From contig JAGOIF010000006.1 in the NCBI GenBank assembly GCA_017995775.1, positions 1-50,717 of the forward strand: a stretch of DNA of 50,717 bases, in the 5' to 3' direction. Positions 24,667 to 35,381 of this stretch are shown here, piece by piece (the first letter of the stretch is position 1; every line of letters begins with the position of its first letter). Under the pieces are notes generated by a model. It had not been told where the DNA came from and searched no databases. It was given only the letters and a program-made list of their open reading frames with translations. Both the position numbers and the translations under genes were made by a program. The DNA comes from Aliarcobacter sp. (lineage in GTDB: Bacteria; Campylobacterota; Campylobacteria; Campylobacterales; Arcobacteraceae).

Positions 24667-25439
24667 CAGAAATTATTTCAATAGCTAATCAAAAAGGTGG
24701 AGTGGGTAAAACTACTACTGCTGTAAACTTAAGTGCAGCACTTGCATTAGAGGGGAAAAGAGTATTATTAATTGATGCTGATCCTCAAGCAAATGCTACT
24801 ACTTCATTGGGATTTCATAGAGATACATATGAGTATAATATCTATCATGTTATGTTAGGAACAAAAGAATTAAGTGAAATTATTTTAGATTCAGAAATTG
24901 AGAATTTAAAAGTTGCACCTTCTAATATAGGACTTGTAGGGATTGAAAAAGAGTTTTATAAAAATACAAAAGAAAGAGAATTGGTTTTAAAAAGAAAAAT
25001 TGATCCAATTAAAAAAGATTTTGATTATATTATTATTGATTCACCTCCAGCACTTGGACCAATTACGATTAATACATTAAGTGCTTCAACATCTGTTTTA
25101 ATTCCAATTCAGTGTGAATTCTTTGCACTTGAAGGATTAGCGCAGTTATTAAATACTATTAAATTAGTAAAGCAAACGATTAATCAAAGTTTACAAATTA
25201 GAGGTTTTCTACCAACAATGTATAGTTCACAAAATAATTTGTCAAAACAAGTGTTTGCAGATTTAGCACAACATTTTGAAAATAAATTATTTAAAATAGA
25301 TGATGACTCATATGTAGTAATACCAAGAAATGTAAAACTAGCAGAGAGTCCAAGTTTTGGAAAACCAATTATGCTTTATGATGTAAATTCAAGTGGAACA
25401 AAAGCATACACAAACTTAGCAAGAGCAATTGCAGGATAA
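24663..25439 (+). CDS. parA: Chromosome partitioning ATPase ParA (Soj)
   Basis: Walker-type ATPase that binds DNA non-specifically and moves ParB-parS complexes during segregation. 258 residues. The deviant Walker A motif ISIANQKGGVGKTTTAVNL is at residues 4-22 (Lys-x-Gly-Gly-x-Gly-Lys-Thr), Walker B is DYIIIDSPPALGPITINTL, and the usual C-terminal RNVKLAESPSFGKP follows. It lacks the N-terminal helix-turn-helix of plasmid type Ia ParA, so it is the chromosomal Soj type. Overlaps birA; parB follows after 21 nt. Confidence 0.97.
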   Translation: MTEIISIANQKGGVGKTTTAVNLSAALALEGKRVLLIDADPQANATTSLGFHRDTYEYNIYHVMLGTKELSEIILDSEIENLKVAPSNIGLVGIEKEFYKNTKERELVLKRKIDPIKKDFDYIIIDSPPALGPITINTLSASTSVLIPIQCEFFALEGLAQLLNTIKLVKQTINQSLQIRGFLPTMYSSQNNLSKQVFADLAQHFENKLFKIDDDSYVVIPRNVKLAESPSFGKPIMLYDVNSSGTKAYTNLARAIAG

Positions 25440-25460
25440 TTTTTATTAATAGGAAATATT

Positions 25461-26318
25461 ATGGCGTTAGGTAGAGGATTAGGAGAATTATTAGGAGAAG
25501 TTGAATCAGCATATGAAAATTCAACAAGAAGTAACAGATCAGGTATAGTAAAAATAAATGTTGCATCAATCAAAGCTAATCCAAATCAACCAAGAAAAAT
25601 ATTTGATGAAGAAAAATTAAATGATTTAAGTGAGTCTATAAAGGAACACGGATTACTACAACCTGTAATGGTTTTTGAAAATGAAGACAATACTTATACA
25701 TTAATTGCAGGTGAGAGAAGATTAAGAGCTCACAAACTTGCAAAAATAGAAAAAATAAATGCGATTGTTATGGATATTGATCAATTAAAGTTAAGAGAAT
25801 TAGCTTTAATTGAAAATATTCAAAGAGATGACTTAAATGTTATTGAATTAGCATACTGTTACGCACAGTTACTAAATGAACATAGTATTACTCACGAAGA
25901 ACTATCAAGAAAGGTGTTTAAAAGTAGAACTTCTATCACTAATACTTTAAGATTGTTACAATTAAGCTCATATGTACAACAATTTTTAGCAACAGACAAA
26001 ATAAGTGCAGGTCATGCAAAAGTTATGATTGGGCTTAGTTCAGATGAACAAAAAATGGTTTGTGATTCAGTAATTGGACAAAAACTTTCAGTTAGAGAAA
26101 CTGAAAAATTAATTAAAGAATTAAAAGAAAAAAATAGTGACAAACCTAAAAAAGATAAGATAACAAGCACTTACGATATAAACCCACTTAAAAATTTGAT
26201 GTCAAAACTTCAAGAAAATGACTTAAAAGTAAAAGTTGAAAAAAACTACTTTAAGATAGAATTTAACTCTCAAGAAGATATTGAAAAAATATCTAGTTAC
26301 TTTAATTTACAATTGTAA
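25461..26318 (+). CDS. parB: Chromosome partitioning protein ParB (Spo0J)
   Basis: CTPase clamp that binds parS and spreads along DNA. 285 residues. It starts MALGRGLGELLGE, the ParA-contact peptide. The N-terminal CTP-binding domain includes KANPNQPRKIFDEEKLNDLS, HGLLQPVMV and AGERRLRAHKLA (the GERRxRA motif). The helix-turn-helix region is HEELSRKVFKSRTSITNTLR, and a C-terminal dimerisation segment closes it. No perfect parS (TGTTTCACGTGAAACA) is present in the window; the nearest match I found is only 12 of 16 (see rejected items). Confidence 0.97.
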   Translation: MALGRGLGELLGEVESAYENSTRSNRSGIVKINVASIKANPNQPRKIFDEEKLNDLSESIKEHGLLQPVMVFENEDNTYTLIAGERRLRAHKLAKIEKINAIVMDIDQLKLRELALIENIQRDDLNVIELAYCYAQLLNEHSITHEELSRKVFKSRTSITNTLRLLQLSSYVQQFLATDKISAGHAKVMIGLSSDEQKMVCDSVIGQKLSVRETEKLIKELKEKNSDKPKKDKITSTYDINPLKNLMSKLQENDLKVKVEKNYFKIEFNSQEDIEKISSYFNLQL

Positions 26319-26376
26319 CAAAATCTAAAAAAATACAATCTAATTTTTTCTTTTAATATAAAATTATAGTTAATTT

Positions 26377-26385
26377 TGCTAAAAT
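26377..26385 (+). promoter_or_regulatory. Extended -10 promoter of the ATP synthase operon
   Basis: TGCTAAAAT is an extended -10 (TGnTAnAAT type, one mismatch in the hexamer), 46 nt before the atpF' ATG. TGGAGGAATG follows, with GGAGG as ribosome-binding site. Confidence 0.5.
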
Positions 26386-26431
26386 ATCTGAGTTTTAGTT
26401 AAACTAAACTGTAAAAAATATGGAGGAATGA

Positions 26432-26854
26432 ATGTTAGACATAAGTCCTGTATTATTGCTTAGCTCTGGTATCATCTTTCTTTTAGTTGTTGCTAGACTA
26501 AACAGTTGTCTTTTTAAACCATTGTTAAAGCACATGGATGATAGAACAGCTTCTATAAAAAGAGATTTAGAAGATGCAAAATCAAACGGTGCTGATGTTG
26601 ATGGTTTTTTGGCAGAAGCAAATGATATCATTGCTAAAGCTAAAAAAGAGGCAGCTGCAATTAGAGAACAAGCTTATAAGGAAGCAAAGGATAGTGCTGA
26701 TGCAAAACTTGCAAGTGCTAAATCTGATTTAGAAGCAAAATCTGCGGAATTTGCTAGAAACTTACAAGACGAGACTAAAGCGTTAAGAGATTCTTTAATG
26801 TCTTCAATGCCTCAATTTAATGAGAGCTTAAAAGCTAAGCTTAGCTCAATTTAA
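26432..26854 (+). CDS. atpF': F0F1 ATP synthase subunit b' (second b-type stator)
   Basis: One of two b-type peripheral-stalk subunits. 140 residues. An N-terminal membrane helix (SPVLLLSSGIIFLLVVARLN) is followed by a long charged helix (KPLLKHMDDRTASIKRDLED, then Ala/Lys/Glu-rich heptads) that would pair with the b subunit encoded next. First gene of the F-ATPase operon; atpB (a) and atpE (c) are not adjacent, as in other Campylobacterota. Confidence 0.93.
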   Translation: MLDISPVLLLSSGIIFLLVVARLNSCLFKPLLKHMDDRTASIKRDLEDAKSNGADVDGFLAEANDIIAKAKKEAAAIREQAYKEAKDSADAKLASAKSDLEAKSAEFARNLQDETKALRDSLMSSMPQFNESLKAKLSSI

Positions 26855-26866
26855 GGGGAATTGGAA

Positions 26867-27379
26867 ATGAAAAGAATATTATTACTTGGGTTGGCTTTAG
26901 CTCCGCTTGCATTATTTGCAAACGAAGGTGCGGTAGAAACTGACATAGTGCAAAGAACCGTTAACTTTATTATATTTGCTGGAATTTTATGGTATTTACT
27001 TGCTGATAAAATAAAAGCATTTTTTGCTGAGAGATCTTTATCTATCCAATCTGAACTTGATAAAGTACAAGATACTTTAAAAGCTTCAAAAGATAGAGTT
27101 TCAGATGCACAGAAAAAACTAGAAGAAGCAAAAAAAATTGCTACTGATATAATTGAAGGTGCAAAAGCTGATATTGATTCAGTTAAACAAAAAGTTGCAA
27201 CTGCTGTTGATTCAGATATCACTAATTTAAATAAAAATTTAGATGAAATGATGAAAGTTGAAACATCAAAAGCTAAAAAAGAAGTTGTTACAAAAATTCT
27301 TGAAGAGCTATTAAGTTCAGAAAATATTAAATTAACTCAAGATGAGTTAGCAAATATTGTTCTTAAAAAGGTAGCATAA
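26867..27379 (+). CDS. atpF: F0F1 ATP synthase subunit b
   Basis: 170 residues from ATG 26867, which sits 8 nt after AAGGGG (the in-frame TTG at 26861 is too close). It begins with a signal-peptide-like stretch MKRILLLGLALAPLALFA-NEG, then the true stator membrane helix TVNFIIFAGILWYLLADKIK and a long coiled coil (about 55-165). The extra N-terminal hydrophobic segment is typical of Campylobacterota b subunits. Partner of b'; followed by atpH after 1 nt. Confidence 0.94.
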   Translation: MKRILLLGLALAPLALFANEGAVETDIVQRTVNFIIFAGILWYLLADKIKAFFAERSLSIQSELDKVQDTLKASKDRVSDAQKKLEEAKKIATDIIEGAKADIDSVKQKVATAVDSDITNLNKNLDEMMKVETSKAKKEVVTKILEELLSSENIKLTQDELANIVLKKVA

Positions 27380-27380
27380 T

Positions 27381-27914
27381 ATGAATGATTTAGTAGCAAA
27401 AAGATATGTAAAAGCGTTAGTTGATGGTAGAAATAATGATGTTATTAGTTCTATCAGTAATAAGTTAAATACTATTTCTTCAGCATTTGCTGATGAAAAG
27501 TTTAATTCAATAATATCTTCTCCTGAAGTTGTTGTTACTTCAAAAGTAAATTTAGTTATTTCTTTGGTTGATTCAGCAAATGATAATGTATTAAGTAATT
27601 TTATTAAATTACTTGGTGAAAAAAGAAGATTAGGATTATTACCATTTATTGCAAAAGAATTAAGTTCTTTAATTGCAAAAAAGAATAATAGTTATGTTGG
27701 AGTAGTTTATACAAATCAAGAATTATCAAGCAATTATGTATCTTCAATAGAAGAACAATTTAGTAAAAAATTTGATGTTAAATTATCATTATCACAAAAT
27801 GTTTGTGATTATGATGGTATTAAAGTTGATATTGATGGACTTGGGGTTGAAATTTCTTTTTCAAAAGAGAGATTAAAGTCGCAGTTAATAGATCATATTT
27901 TAAAAGCAGTTTAG
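27381..27914 (+). CDS. atpH: F0F1 ATP synthase subunit delta
   Basis: Connects the peripheral stalk to the top of F1. 177 residues. Starts MNDLVAKRYVKALVDGRNND, with the helical N-terminal domain (1-105, LSNFIKLLGEKRRLGLLPFI) and the C-terminal GLGVEISFSKERLKSQLIDH ending, as in the OSCP/delta family. It starts 1 nt after atpF. Confidence 0.95.
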   Translation: MNDLVAKRYVKALVDGRNNDVISSISNKLNTISSAFADEKFNSIISSPEVVVTSKVNLVISLVDSANDNVLSNFIKLLGEKRRLGLLPFIAKELSSLIAKKNNSYVGVVYTNQELSSNYVSSIEEQFSKKFDVKLSLSQNVCDYDGIKVDIDGLGVEISFSKERLKSQLIDHILKAV

Positions 27915-27935
27915 AACTTACAAAGGAGAAATTGA

Positions 27936-29453
27936 ATGGGTGCAAAAATTCAAGCTGATGAAATCAGTTCTATCATAAAAGAAAGAATTGATAACTTTGA
28001 ATTAAATGTAGATGTAAATGAAACAGGTAAAATTATCTCTTATGCAGATGGTATTGCTCAAGTTTACGGTCTAAAAAATGTTATGGCTGGGGAAATTGTT
28101 GAGTTTGAAAATGGTGAGAGAGGTCTTGCTTCAAACTTAGAAGAATCTTCAGTTGGTGTTGTTATCCTTGGAAGAGGTGAAGGTTTAAGAGAAGGTTCTT
28201 CTTGTAAGAGACTTGGTAAACTTTTATCTACTCCTGTTGGTGATGGTATGGTTGGAAGAGTTGTTAATGCTCTTGGTGAACCAATTGATGGTAAAGGTGA
28301 AATTGTTTCAACTGAGTCAAGATTAGTTGAAGAAAAAGCTCCTGGAATCATGGCTAGAAAATCTGTTCATGAACCATTACAAACTGGTATTAAAGCAATT
28401 GATGCACTTGTTCCAATAGGAAGAGGTCAAAGAGAGCTTATTATTGGTGATAGACAAACTGGTAAAACAACAGTTGCAATTGATACAATTCTTAACCAAA
28501 AAGGTGAGAACGTAATTTGTATTTATGTAGCTATTGGTCAAAAATCATCTTCTGTTGCTTCTGTTGTAAGAACATTAGAAGAAGCTGGTGCAATGGAATA
28601 TTCAATTATTGTTAATGCATCTGCTGCTGATTCAGCTGCTCTACAATTTTTAGCACCATATACAGGTGTTACTATTGGTGAATTCTTTAGAGATAATGGA
28701 AAACACGCATTAATTATTTATGATGATTTATCTAAGCATGCTGTTGCATATAGAGAAATGTCATTAATTTTAAGAAGACCTCCAGGAAGAGAAGCATACC
28801 CAGGAGACGTATTTTACCTACACTCAAGATTATTAGAAAGAGCTGCTAAAATGAGTGATGAAAGAGGTGCTGGTTCTATGACTGCATTACCTATCATTGA
28901 AACTCAAGCTGGAGACGTTGCTGCGTATATTCCAACAAACGTTATTTCTATTACTGATGGTCAAATCTTCTTAGAAACTAACCTATTTAACTCAGGAATT
29001 AGACCTGCAATTAACGTTGGTTTATCAGTATCTAGAGTTGGTGGAGCTGCACAAATTAAAGCTACAAAACAAGTTGCTGGAACTTTAAAGTTATCTCTTG
29101 CTCAATATAGAGAACTTGAAGCGTTTGCACAATTTGCATCAGACTTAGATGAAGCTACTAGAAGAGAATTAGAGCTTGGTCAAAGAATGGTTGAAGTATT
29201 AAAGCAAGGTGTAAATAAACCATTAGTTATTGAAAAACAAATCGTTATCATTTATGCTGGTACAAAAGGTTATTTAAATGATATCGCAGTTGGTGATGTT
29301 GTAAGATTTGAAGCTGAATTACATGCTTTCTTTGAGCAAAAATATTCAAATATCTTAGATGCAATTAAATCAAAACAAAAAATTGATGACGATACAGAAG
29401 CGCAATTAAAAGCTGCATTAGAAGAGTTCAAAACTGTATTTAGTGCAAACTAA
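27936..29453 (+). CDS. atpA: F0F1 ATP synthase subunit alpha
   Basis: Non-catalytic nucleotide-binding subunit of F1. 505 residues, normal. P-loop [16 protein letters not shown] near residue 169, and the family signature [20 protein letters not shown] near residue 350. N-terminal beta barrel residues 25-95. CAAAGGAGAAATTG is the ribosome-binding site. Confidence 0.99.
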   Translation: MGAKIQADEISSIIKERIDNFELNVDVNETGKIISYADGIAQVYGLKNVMAGEIVEFENGERGLASNLEESSVGVVILGRGEGLREGSSCKRLGKLLSTPVGDGMVGRVVNALGEPIDGKGEIVSTESRLVEEKAPGIMARKSVHEPLQTGIKAIDALVPIGRGQRELIIGDRQTGKTTVAIDTILNQKGENVICIYVAIGQKSSSVASVVRTLEEAGAMEYSIIVNASAADSAALQFLAPYTGVTIGEFFRDNGKHALIIYDDLSKHAVAYREMSLILRRPPGREAYPGDVFYLHSRLLERAAKMSDERGAGSMTALPIIETQAGDVAAYIPTNVISITDGQIFLETNLFNSGIRPAINVGLSVSRVGGAAQIKATKQVAGTLKLSLAQYRELEAFAQFASDLDEATRRELELGQRMVEVLKQGVNKPLVIEKQIVIIYAGTKGYLNDIAVGDVVRFEAELHAFFEQKYSNILDAIKSKQKIDDDTEAQLKAALEEFKTVFSAN

Positions 29454-29463
29454 GGATTAGTCA

Positions 29464-30351
29464 ATGGCTAACTTAAAAGAGATAAAAATTAAAATTGGTA
29501 GTGTTAAGAATACTCAGAAAACAACTAAAGCTATGAAGCTTGTTTCTTCTGCAAAACTAACTCGTACTAGACAATTGTCAGAACAAGCTAGAAGTTATGC
29601 AAGAAAGATAAATGATGTTTTATCTGATATCGCTGCTAGAGTTAGCAAAGTTCAAGACGAAGGAAATATTGGTAGAGCATTTGTACAAAATAATGCACCA
29701 AAAACAGTTGATATTGTTTTTGTAACTGCTGATAAAGGACTTTGCGGTGGTTTTAATATGGCGACAATTAAAACTGTTAGTAAAATGATCACTGAATATG
29801 AAGAAAAAGGTACAAAAGTTAGATTAAGAGCTGCTGGAAGAAAGGGAGTTGATTTCTTCTCTTTCCAAGGGATTGCTTTAGAGCAAAAAGTATCTGATCT
29901 ATCTTCTGCTCCTGATTATGATAGAGCAGCTGATTTTATTAACAATGTTGTAGAAGACTTTAAAAACGAACTTACTGATAAAGTAATAGTTGTTTATAAT
30001 GGATTCTTAAACATGCTAACTCAAGAAATTAGAGTTAGAGAATTGTTACCAGTTAGTTTAGAATCTGTTGAAATTAAAGATACAGATTCAATGCTAAATA
30101 TTGAACCTGAAGATGATGAAGATGAAGTGTTAAATGAATTAACTGATAAATATATTGATTTCAATATGTATTATGCTTTAATTGACTCTTTAGCTGCTGA
30201 GCATTCTGCAAGAATGCAAGCAATGGAAGCTGCAACTAAAAATGCAAAAGAAAAAGTAGATAGTTTAACAGTAGAATATAACAAAGCTAGACAAGCTGCA
30301 ATTACAACAGAGCTGATAGAGATTATCAGTGGTGTTGAAGCATTAAAATAA
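29464..30351 (+). CDS. atpG: F0F1 ATP synthase subunit gamma
   Basis: Central rotating shaft of F1. 295 residues. N-terminal helix MANLKEIKIKIGSVKNTQKT, and C-terminal helix with the signature ITTELIEIISGVEAL. The Rossmann-like middle domain includes VTADKGLCGGFN. Between atpA and atpD with short gaps. Confidence 0.98.
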   Translation: MANLKEIKIKIGSVKNTQKTTKAMKLVSSAKLTRTRQLSEQARSYARKINDVLSDIAARVSKVQDEGNIGRAFVQNNAPKTVDIVFVTADKGLCGGFNMATIKTVSKMITEYEEKGTKVRLRAAGRKGVDFFSFQGIALEQKVSDLSSAPDYDRAADFINNVVEDFKNELTDKVIVVYNGFLNMLTQEIRVRELLPVSLESVEIKDTDSMLNIEPEDDEDEVLNELTDKYIDFNMYYALIDSLAAEHSARMQAMEAATKNAKEKVDSLTVEYNKARQAAITTELIEIISGVEALK

Positions 30352-31764
<1,413 letters not shown>

Positions 31765-31786
31765 CAATAAAACCATAAGGCATAAC

Positions 31787-32164
31787 ATGGATACAATTAG
31801 ATTATCAATCGTTACACCTAATGGGGAAATATTTAATGATGACGTAAAAACTGTTACTCTTCCTGGAAAAGAGGGAGAGTTCGGTGTTCTACCAGGACAC
31901 TCATCATTAGTTTCTTCATTAAGCGTTGGTGTTATCGTTATTGAAAAAGCAAATTCTACTGAAGCAGTTGCTATTAACTGGGGATATGTGAAAGTAGATG
32001 AAAAAACGGTTGACGTTTTAGCGGATGGTGCTATTGCATTAACAGCTGGAAAAGATTCTGAAACTGCTAAAAATATTGAAGCAGCCAAAGTATTAGTTAA
32101 TTCTGTTAAAGATTCTAATATTTCTGTTGCAGCAGTTGAAGCAAAAATCAACTCATTTGCATAA
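31787..32164 (+). CDS. atpC: F0F1 ATP synthase subunit epsilon
   Basis: 125 residues. N-terminal beta sandwich with LSIVTPNGEIFNDDVKTVTL and GKEGEFGVLPGHSSLVSSL, then a C-terminal helical hairpin (about 90-125). It couples rotation and regulates ATP hydrolysis. The next gene (tolQ/exbB) begins 6 nt after its stop without a terminator, so the Tol-Pal genes probably share this transcript. Confidence 0.97.
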   Translation: MDTIRLSIVTPNGEIFNDDVKTVTLPGKEGEFGVLPGHSSLVSSLSVGVIVIEKANSTEAVAINWGYVKVDEKTVDVLADGAIALTAGKDSETAKNIEAAKVLVNSVKDSNISVAAVEAKINSFA

Positions 32165-32170
32165 TAGCAT

Positions 32171-32731
32171 ATGATTACTACATTACTAAATTATTTGGCA
32201 AATAGTGGTGCTATAACTTATATAGTTTTAGCACTATTGTCAATTTATCTAATCATGACTTTCTGGATATTTTTATATAGAAACTTCGCTCTTTCAACAC
32301 TTATTAGTAATGAGAAAAAAGCATTAGAATCATTAACATCAAGAGAAGCAAGATTTTCGCCATTGTCGGCACTTAACAAGTGCTCAAATAATTCAAATTC
32401 TAAAGAATTACTACATGCATGTGAAATTAATTTAATTAAAGATGCAAGTCAAGGTATTTCATGGTTAGCAATTATATCTTCAACATCTCCTTTTATAGGT
32501 CTTTTTGGAACGGTAGTTGGTATCTTAGAATCTTTTGCAAAATTTGCAAATCAATCAAAAGTGGCTTTTTCAATAATTGCACCTGCAATTTCAGAAGCTT
32601 TAGTTGCAACAGCAGCTGGTATATTTGTGGCAATATTTGCTTATACATTCCACCAAATAATTTCAAGAAAAGTTTATGAGTTAAATATTTATCTTAAGGC
32701 TGAATCGCAAATTTTAATTGCTAAAGGGTAA
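32171..32731 (+). CDS. tolQ: TolQ/ExbB-family proton channel subunit
   Basis: MotA/TolQ/ExbB inner-membrane stator protein using proton motive force. 186 residues, three membrane helices: about 16-36 (AITYIVLALLSIYLIMTFWI), 97-120 (ISWLAIISSTSPFIGLFGTVVGI) and 140-165 (ISEALVATAAGIFVAIFAYT). The conserved TSPFIGLFGTVVGI and EALVATAAGIFVAI blocks carry the channel Thr residues. It lies with tolR, a TonB/TolA-like gene, tolB and pal, so assignment to the Tol-Pal machine is preferred over iron-uptake ExbB. Confidence 0.92.
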   Translation: MITTLLNYLANSGAITYIVLALLSIYLIMTFWIFLYRNFALSTLISNEKKALESLTSREARFSPLSALNKCSNNSNSKELLHACEINLIKDASQGISWLAIISSTSPFIGLFGTVVGILESFAKFANQSKVAFSIIAPAISEALVATAAGIFVAIFAYTFHQIISRKVYELNIYLKAESQILIAKG

Positions 32732-32736
32732 TAATA

Positions 32737-33126
32737 GTGTACGATTTTAATCAAAAACCAGATTTAAATATTACTCCTTTAGTTGATATCATGCTAGTTT
32801 TACTAGCTATATTAATGGTTACAGCACCTGTAATAGAGTTTGAAGAACCTATAAATCTTCCATCAGGAAGTAAATCTCAACAAGTACAAGACTTTCAAAA
32901 AATCGATATAATAATCACTCAAGATAGAATCGTTACATTAAATAAAAATAAAGTTGATATTGCTAATTTTCCAGATAGTTTTTTACTATTTGCAAATGGA
33001 AAAGATCAAAATACTCCAATACATATAAGAGCAGATAAAAATTTAAAATATGATGATATTATTTTTGTTTTAAAATCGGTTAAAGAAGCTGGTTTTTTCA
33101 AAGTTGCATTAGTTACAGATGGATAA
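32737..33126 (+). CDS. tolR: TolR/ExbD-family protein
   Basis: Partner of TolQ. 129 residues. It starts with GTG 32737 (preceded by AAAGGG). The single N-terminal membrane helix carries the proton-transferring Asp in NITPLVDIMLVLLAILMVTA (LVD motif), and the periplasmic domain ends DDIIFVLKSVKEAGFFKVAL. Separated by 5 nt from tolQ and 3 nt from the next gene. Confidence 0.92.
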   Translation: MYDFNQKPDLNITPLVDIMLVLLAILMVTAPVIEFEEPINLPSGSKSQQVQDFQKIDIIITQDRIVTLNKNKVDIANFPDSFLLFANGKDQNTPIHIRADKNLKYDDIIFVLKSVKEAGFFKVALVTDG

Positions 33127-33129
33127 TAA

Positions 33130-33855
33130 ATGCAAAATAAAACTTCATTTATAATTTCAGGTATAATTGCACTTTCAATTTACGCTACTTTATTTTTTAT
33201 TGTTCTTTTTTATATAATGGCTCCCGTACCCAAAACATTTAATTTAAAACCTACTTCAACAGTTTTAGAATTAGATATGATTGTCGAGAAAAGTGATAAA
33301 AAAATGGTAGAAAAAAAAGCAGAGAAAAAAATTGAAAAAGAAGAAGTGCAAGAAAAAACAGCTTCAGTATCAAATGAGAAAAGACCTGATTTAAAATCTT
33401 TATTTGCAAATGTAAAAGAAACAGCAAAAGCAGTTGCAAAAGAAGAAGTTAATAATGTTGAAAAATCAGCAGATCCGAAACGATTTAAATCAAAATTTGA
33501 AAAAGAGAAAAAATCTTCTAATATAAAAATTGATAAGTTATTAGATGATGAGAAAACTACCACTAATGCTAAGAGTTCAAACTCAGCAAAGGGTGAAGAA
33601 ACAGATGAATATTTTTCACAAGTTAGTGATCTATTATCAGTTTGGATGCCAATTGGTTCTGGACTTAAAGCTGTAGTTTTAGTTATGATAGATTTAAATG
33701 GTAAATTTGATTATCGATTTGTAAAAACTTCAGGAGATGAAGCATTTGATACATCTTTACGAGGATTCTTAGATGAGCAAAAAAATATTGCTTATCCAAA
33801 ACCTACAAAAGATAAAGCAATTAAAATTAATGTTGATTTTAAATCAGAAGGATAA
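33130..33855 (+). CDS. TolA/TonB-like periplasm-spanning protein
   Basis: 241 residues. One N-terminal membrane helix (IISGIIALSIYATLFFIVLFYIM begins near residue 9), then a long Lys/Glu-rich linker (about 50-160, KKMVEKKAEKKIEKEEVQEK), and a C-terminal domain resembling TonB/TolA domain III (SVWMPIGSGLKAVVLVMIDL, later AFDTSLRGFLDE and NVDFKSEG). By position it is the TolA equivalent transmitting TolQR energy to TolB and Pal; sequence alone cannot separate TolA from TonB. Confidence 0.85.
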   Translation: MQNKTSFIISGIIALSIYATLFFIVLFYIMAPVPKTFNLKPTSTVLELDMIVEKSDKKMVEKKAEKKIEKEEVQEKTASVSNEKRPDLKSLFANVKETAKAVAKEEVNNVEKSADPKRFKSKFEKEKKSSNIKIDKLLDDEKTTTNAKSSNSAKGEETDEYFSQVSDLLSVWMPIGSGLKAVVLVMIDLNGKFDYRFVKTSGDEAFDTSLRGFLDEQKNIAYPKPTKDKAIKINVDFKSEG

Positions 33856-33860
33856 AGATT

Positions 33861-35132
33861 ATGTATAAAATATTATTGTTAATATCTTTAATATTCAGTT
33901 CAGTTTTTGCAGAAGTTGATGCAAATTTAGAAATTGTAAAAAAAGCAAATTCAATACCAAAAATTTTAGTTTCAGTTGCGAGTAATGCAAGTGAAATTGA
34001 AACATTAAATAAAATTAAAAAAAGTTTAATTGATGATTTAGGTGTTACAGGACATTTCGAATTAGCAACTGCTACAAGTAGAACTGCTTATGAAGATTTA
34101 CCTGATATTCTAAGTTTATCAAATCAAGGTGTTAGTTTATATTTAAATATATCAGCGAAGAAAGAGCCATCAGGTGATTATACTTTAATGACAAAATTAT
34201 ATGATATTAACGCAAGAGCTTTAATTTTAGAAAAAAACTATACGACTTCTCAAGAAGAAAGATATGTTTTTCTAGCACATAAAGCTGTAATATCTATTAA
34301 TACTTATTTTAAGGCACCAAGTATTGATTGGATGGATAAATTTATAGTTTATTCTGTTTATAAAAGCTCTGGAAATGCAGATATTATGATTGGAGATTAT
34401 ACTTTAACATACAAAAAAACTGTTGTTTCAGGTGGATTAAATATTTTCCCTAAATGGGCGGATAAAGATCAAAAAACAATTTATTATACTTCATATAACT
34501 ACAAAAAACCTACTTTAGTTAAATTAAATATTTATACAAGAAGTAAAGATGTTGTTATGGAATCAGATGGAATGATAGCTTGTTCTGATGTTAATGATGA
34601 TGGAACAAAATTGTTAATTACAGCATCACCAAATAATCAACCAGATATTTATTTATATGAAACAAGAAGTGGTAAAAAAACACAAGTAACTAATTTTAGT
34701 GGAATTGATGTTGGAGGACAATTTATTGAAGATGATTCAAGAATTGTATTTGTTTCAGATAGATTAGGAAATCCAAATATTTTTGCAAAAAGTATTAATT
34801 CATCAGGAGTTGAAAGATTAGTTTATCATAGTAATAATAACTCATCTGCAACAGCTTATAAAAATACTATTGTTTATAGTAGTAAAGATTCTAGTAATGA
34901 AATGGGTGAAAAAAGTTTCAACTTGTATTTAATTTCTACTAAAACAGATAATTTAACACGATTAACATCAAGTGGTATTAATCAGTTTCCAAAATTTTCT
35001 AATGATGGACAAACTTTACTATTTATTAAATCATTTGGTGGAGCCAGTTCAGTTGGTATAATTAGACTTGATTATAATAAATCTTTCCTTTTCCCTTCTA
35101 ATAGTGGTAGAATTCAATCTATAGATTGGTAA
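33861..35132 (+). CDS. tolB: Tol-Pal system protein TolB
   Basis: Periplasmic beta-propeller that binds Pal and TolA. 423 residues. Signal peptide MYKILLLISLIFSSVFA (1-17). An N-terminal alpha/beta domain (20-150) is followed by WD40-like TolB repeats (for example KLLITASPNNQPDIYLYETR, RIVFVSDRLGNPNIFAKSIN and ISTKTDNLTRLTSSGINQFP). Last gene before a strong hairpin, so the run atpF' to tolB (11 genes) may be one operon. Confidence 0.95.
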   Translation: MYKILLLISLIFSSVFAEVDANLEIVKKANSIPKILVSVASNASEIETLNKIKKSLIDDLGVTGHFELATATSRTAYEDLPDILSLSNQGVSLYLNISAKKEPSGDYTLMTKLYDINARALILEKNYTTSQEERYVFLAHKAVISINTYFKAPSIDWMDKFIVYSVYKSSGNADIMIGDYTLTYKKTVVSGGLNIFPKWADKDQKTIYYTSYNYKKPTLVKLNIYTRSKDVVMESDGMIACSDVNDDGTKLLITASPNNQPDIYLYETRSGKKTQVTNFSGIDVGGQFIEDDSRIVFVSDRLGNPNIFAKSINSSGVERLVYHSNNNSSATAYKNTIVYSSKDSSNEMGEKSFNLYLISTKTDNLTRLTSSGINQFPKFSNDGQTLLFIKSFGGASSVGIIRLDYNKSFLFPSNSGRIQSIDW

Positions 35133-35139
35133 AACTTTT

Positions 35140-35177
35140 AATATATTGGATGTAATTTTAATTACATCTAATATATT
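35140..35177 (+). terminator. 18-bp hairpin after tolB (terminator or processing site)
   Basis: AATATATTGGATGTAATT (35140-35157) pairs with AATTACATCTAATATATT (35160-35177) with one G-T pair and a nearly closed loop. It is followed by CTTTCTTTA rather than a pure T run. It lies 8 nt after the tolB stop, before pal. Confidence 0.7.
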
Positions 35178-35252
35178 CTTTCTTTAGCATATTATATCTT
35201 CATTAACTACCTATAAACCGCCTTTTATTCTTTGTTTTAAGTAAAATTTAAT

Positions 35253-35258
35253 TATACT
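35253..35258 (+). promoter_or_regulatory. Possible -10 element of pal
   Basis: TATACT within TTTAATTATACTGTT in the 249-nt tolB-pal gap. It would give a leader of about 120 nt. The remainder of the gap is A/T-rich and I see no other element in it. Confidence 0.35.
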
Positions 35259-35381
35259 GTTACTATTGAAAAATTATATTTACTATTGTAATTATCAATT
35301 TTCTTGCGGAAGATACAAAATAAACAATATTTAAGGTTCAGTTTAGTATTATTCCAGCAAATTTTATTTCAAGGAAAAATT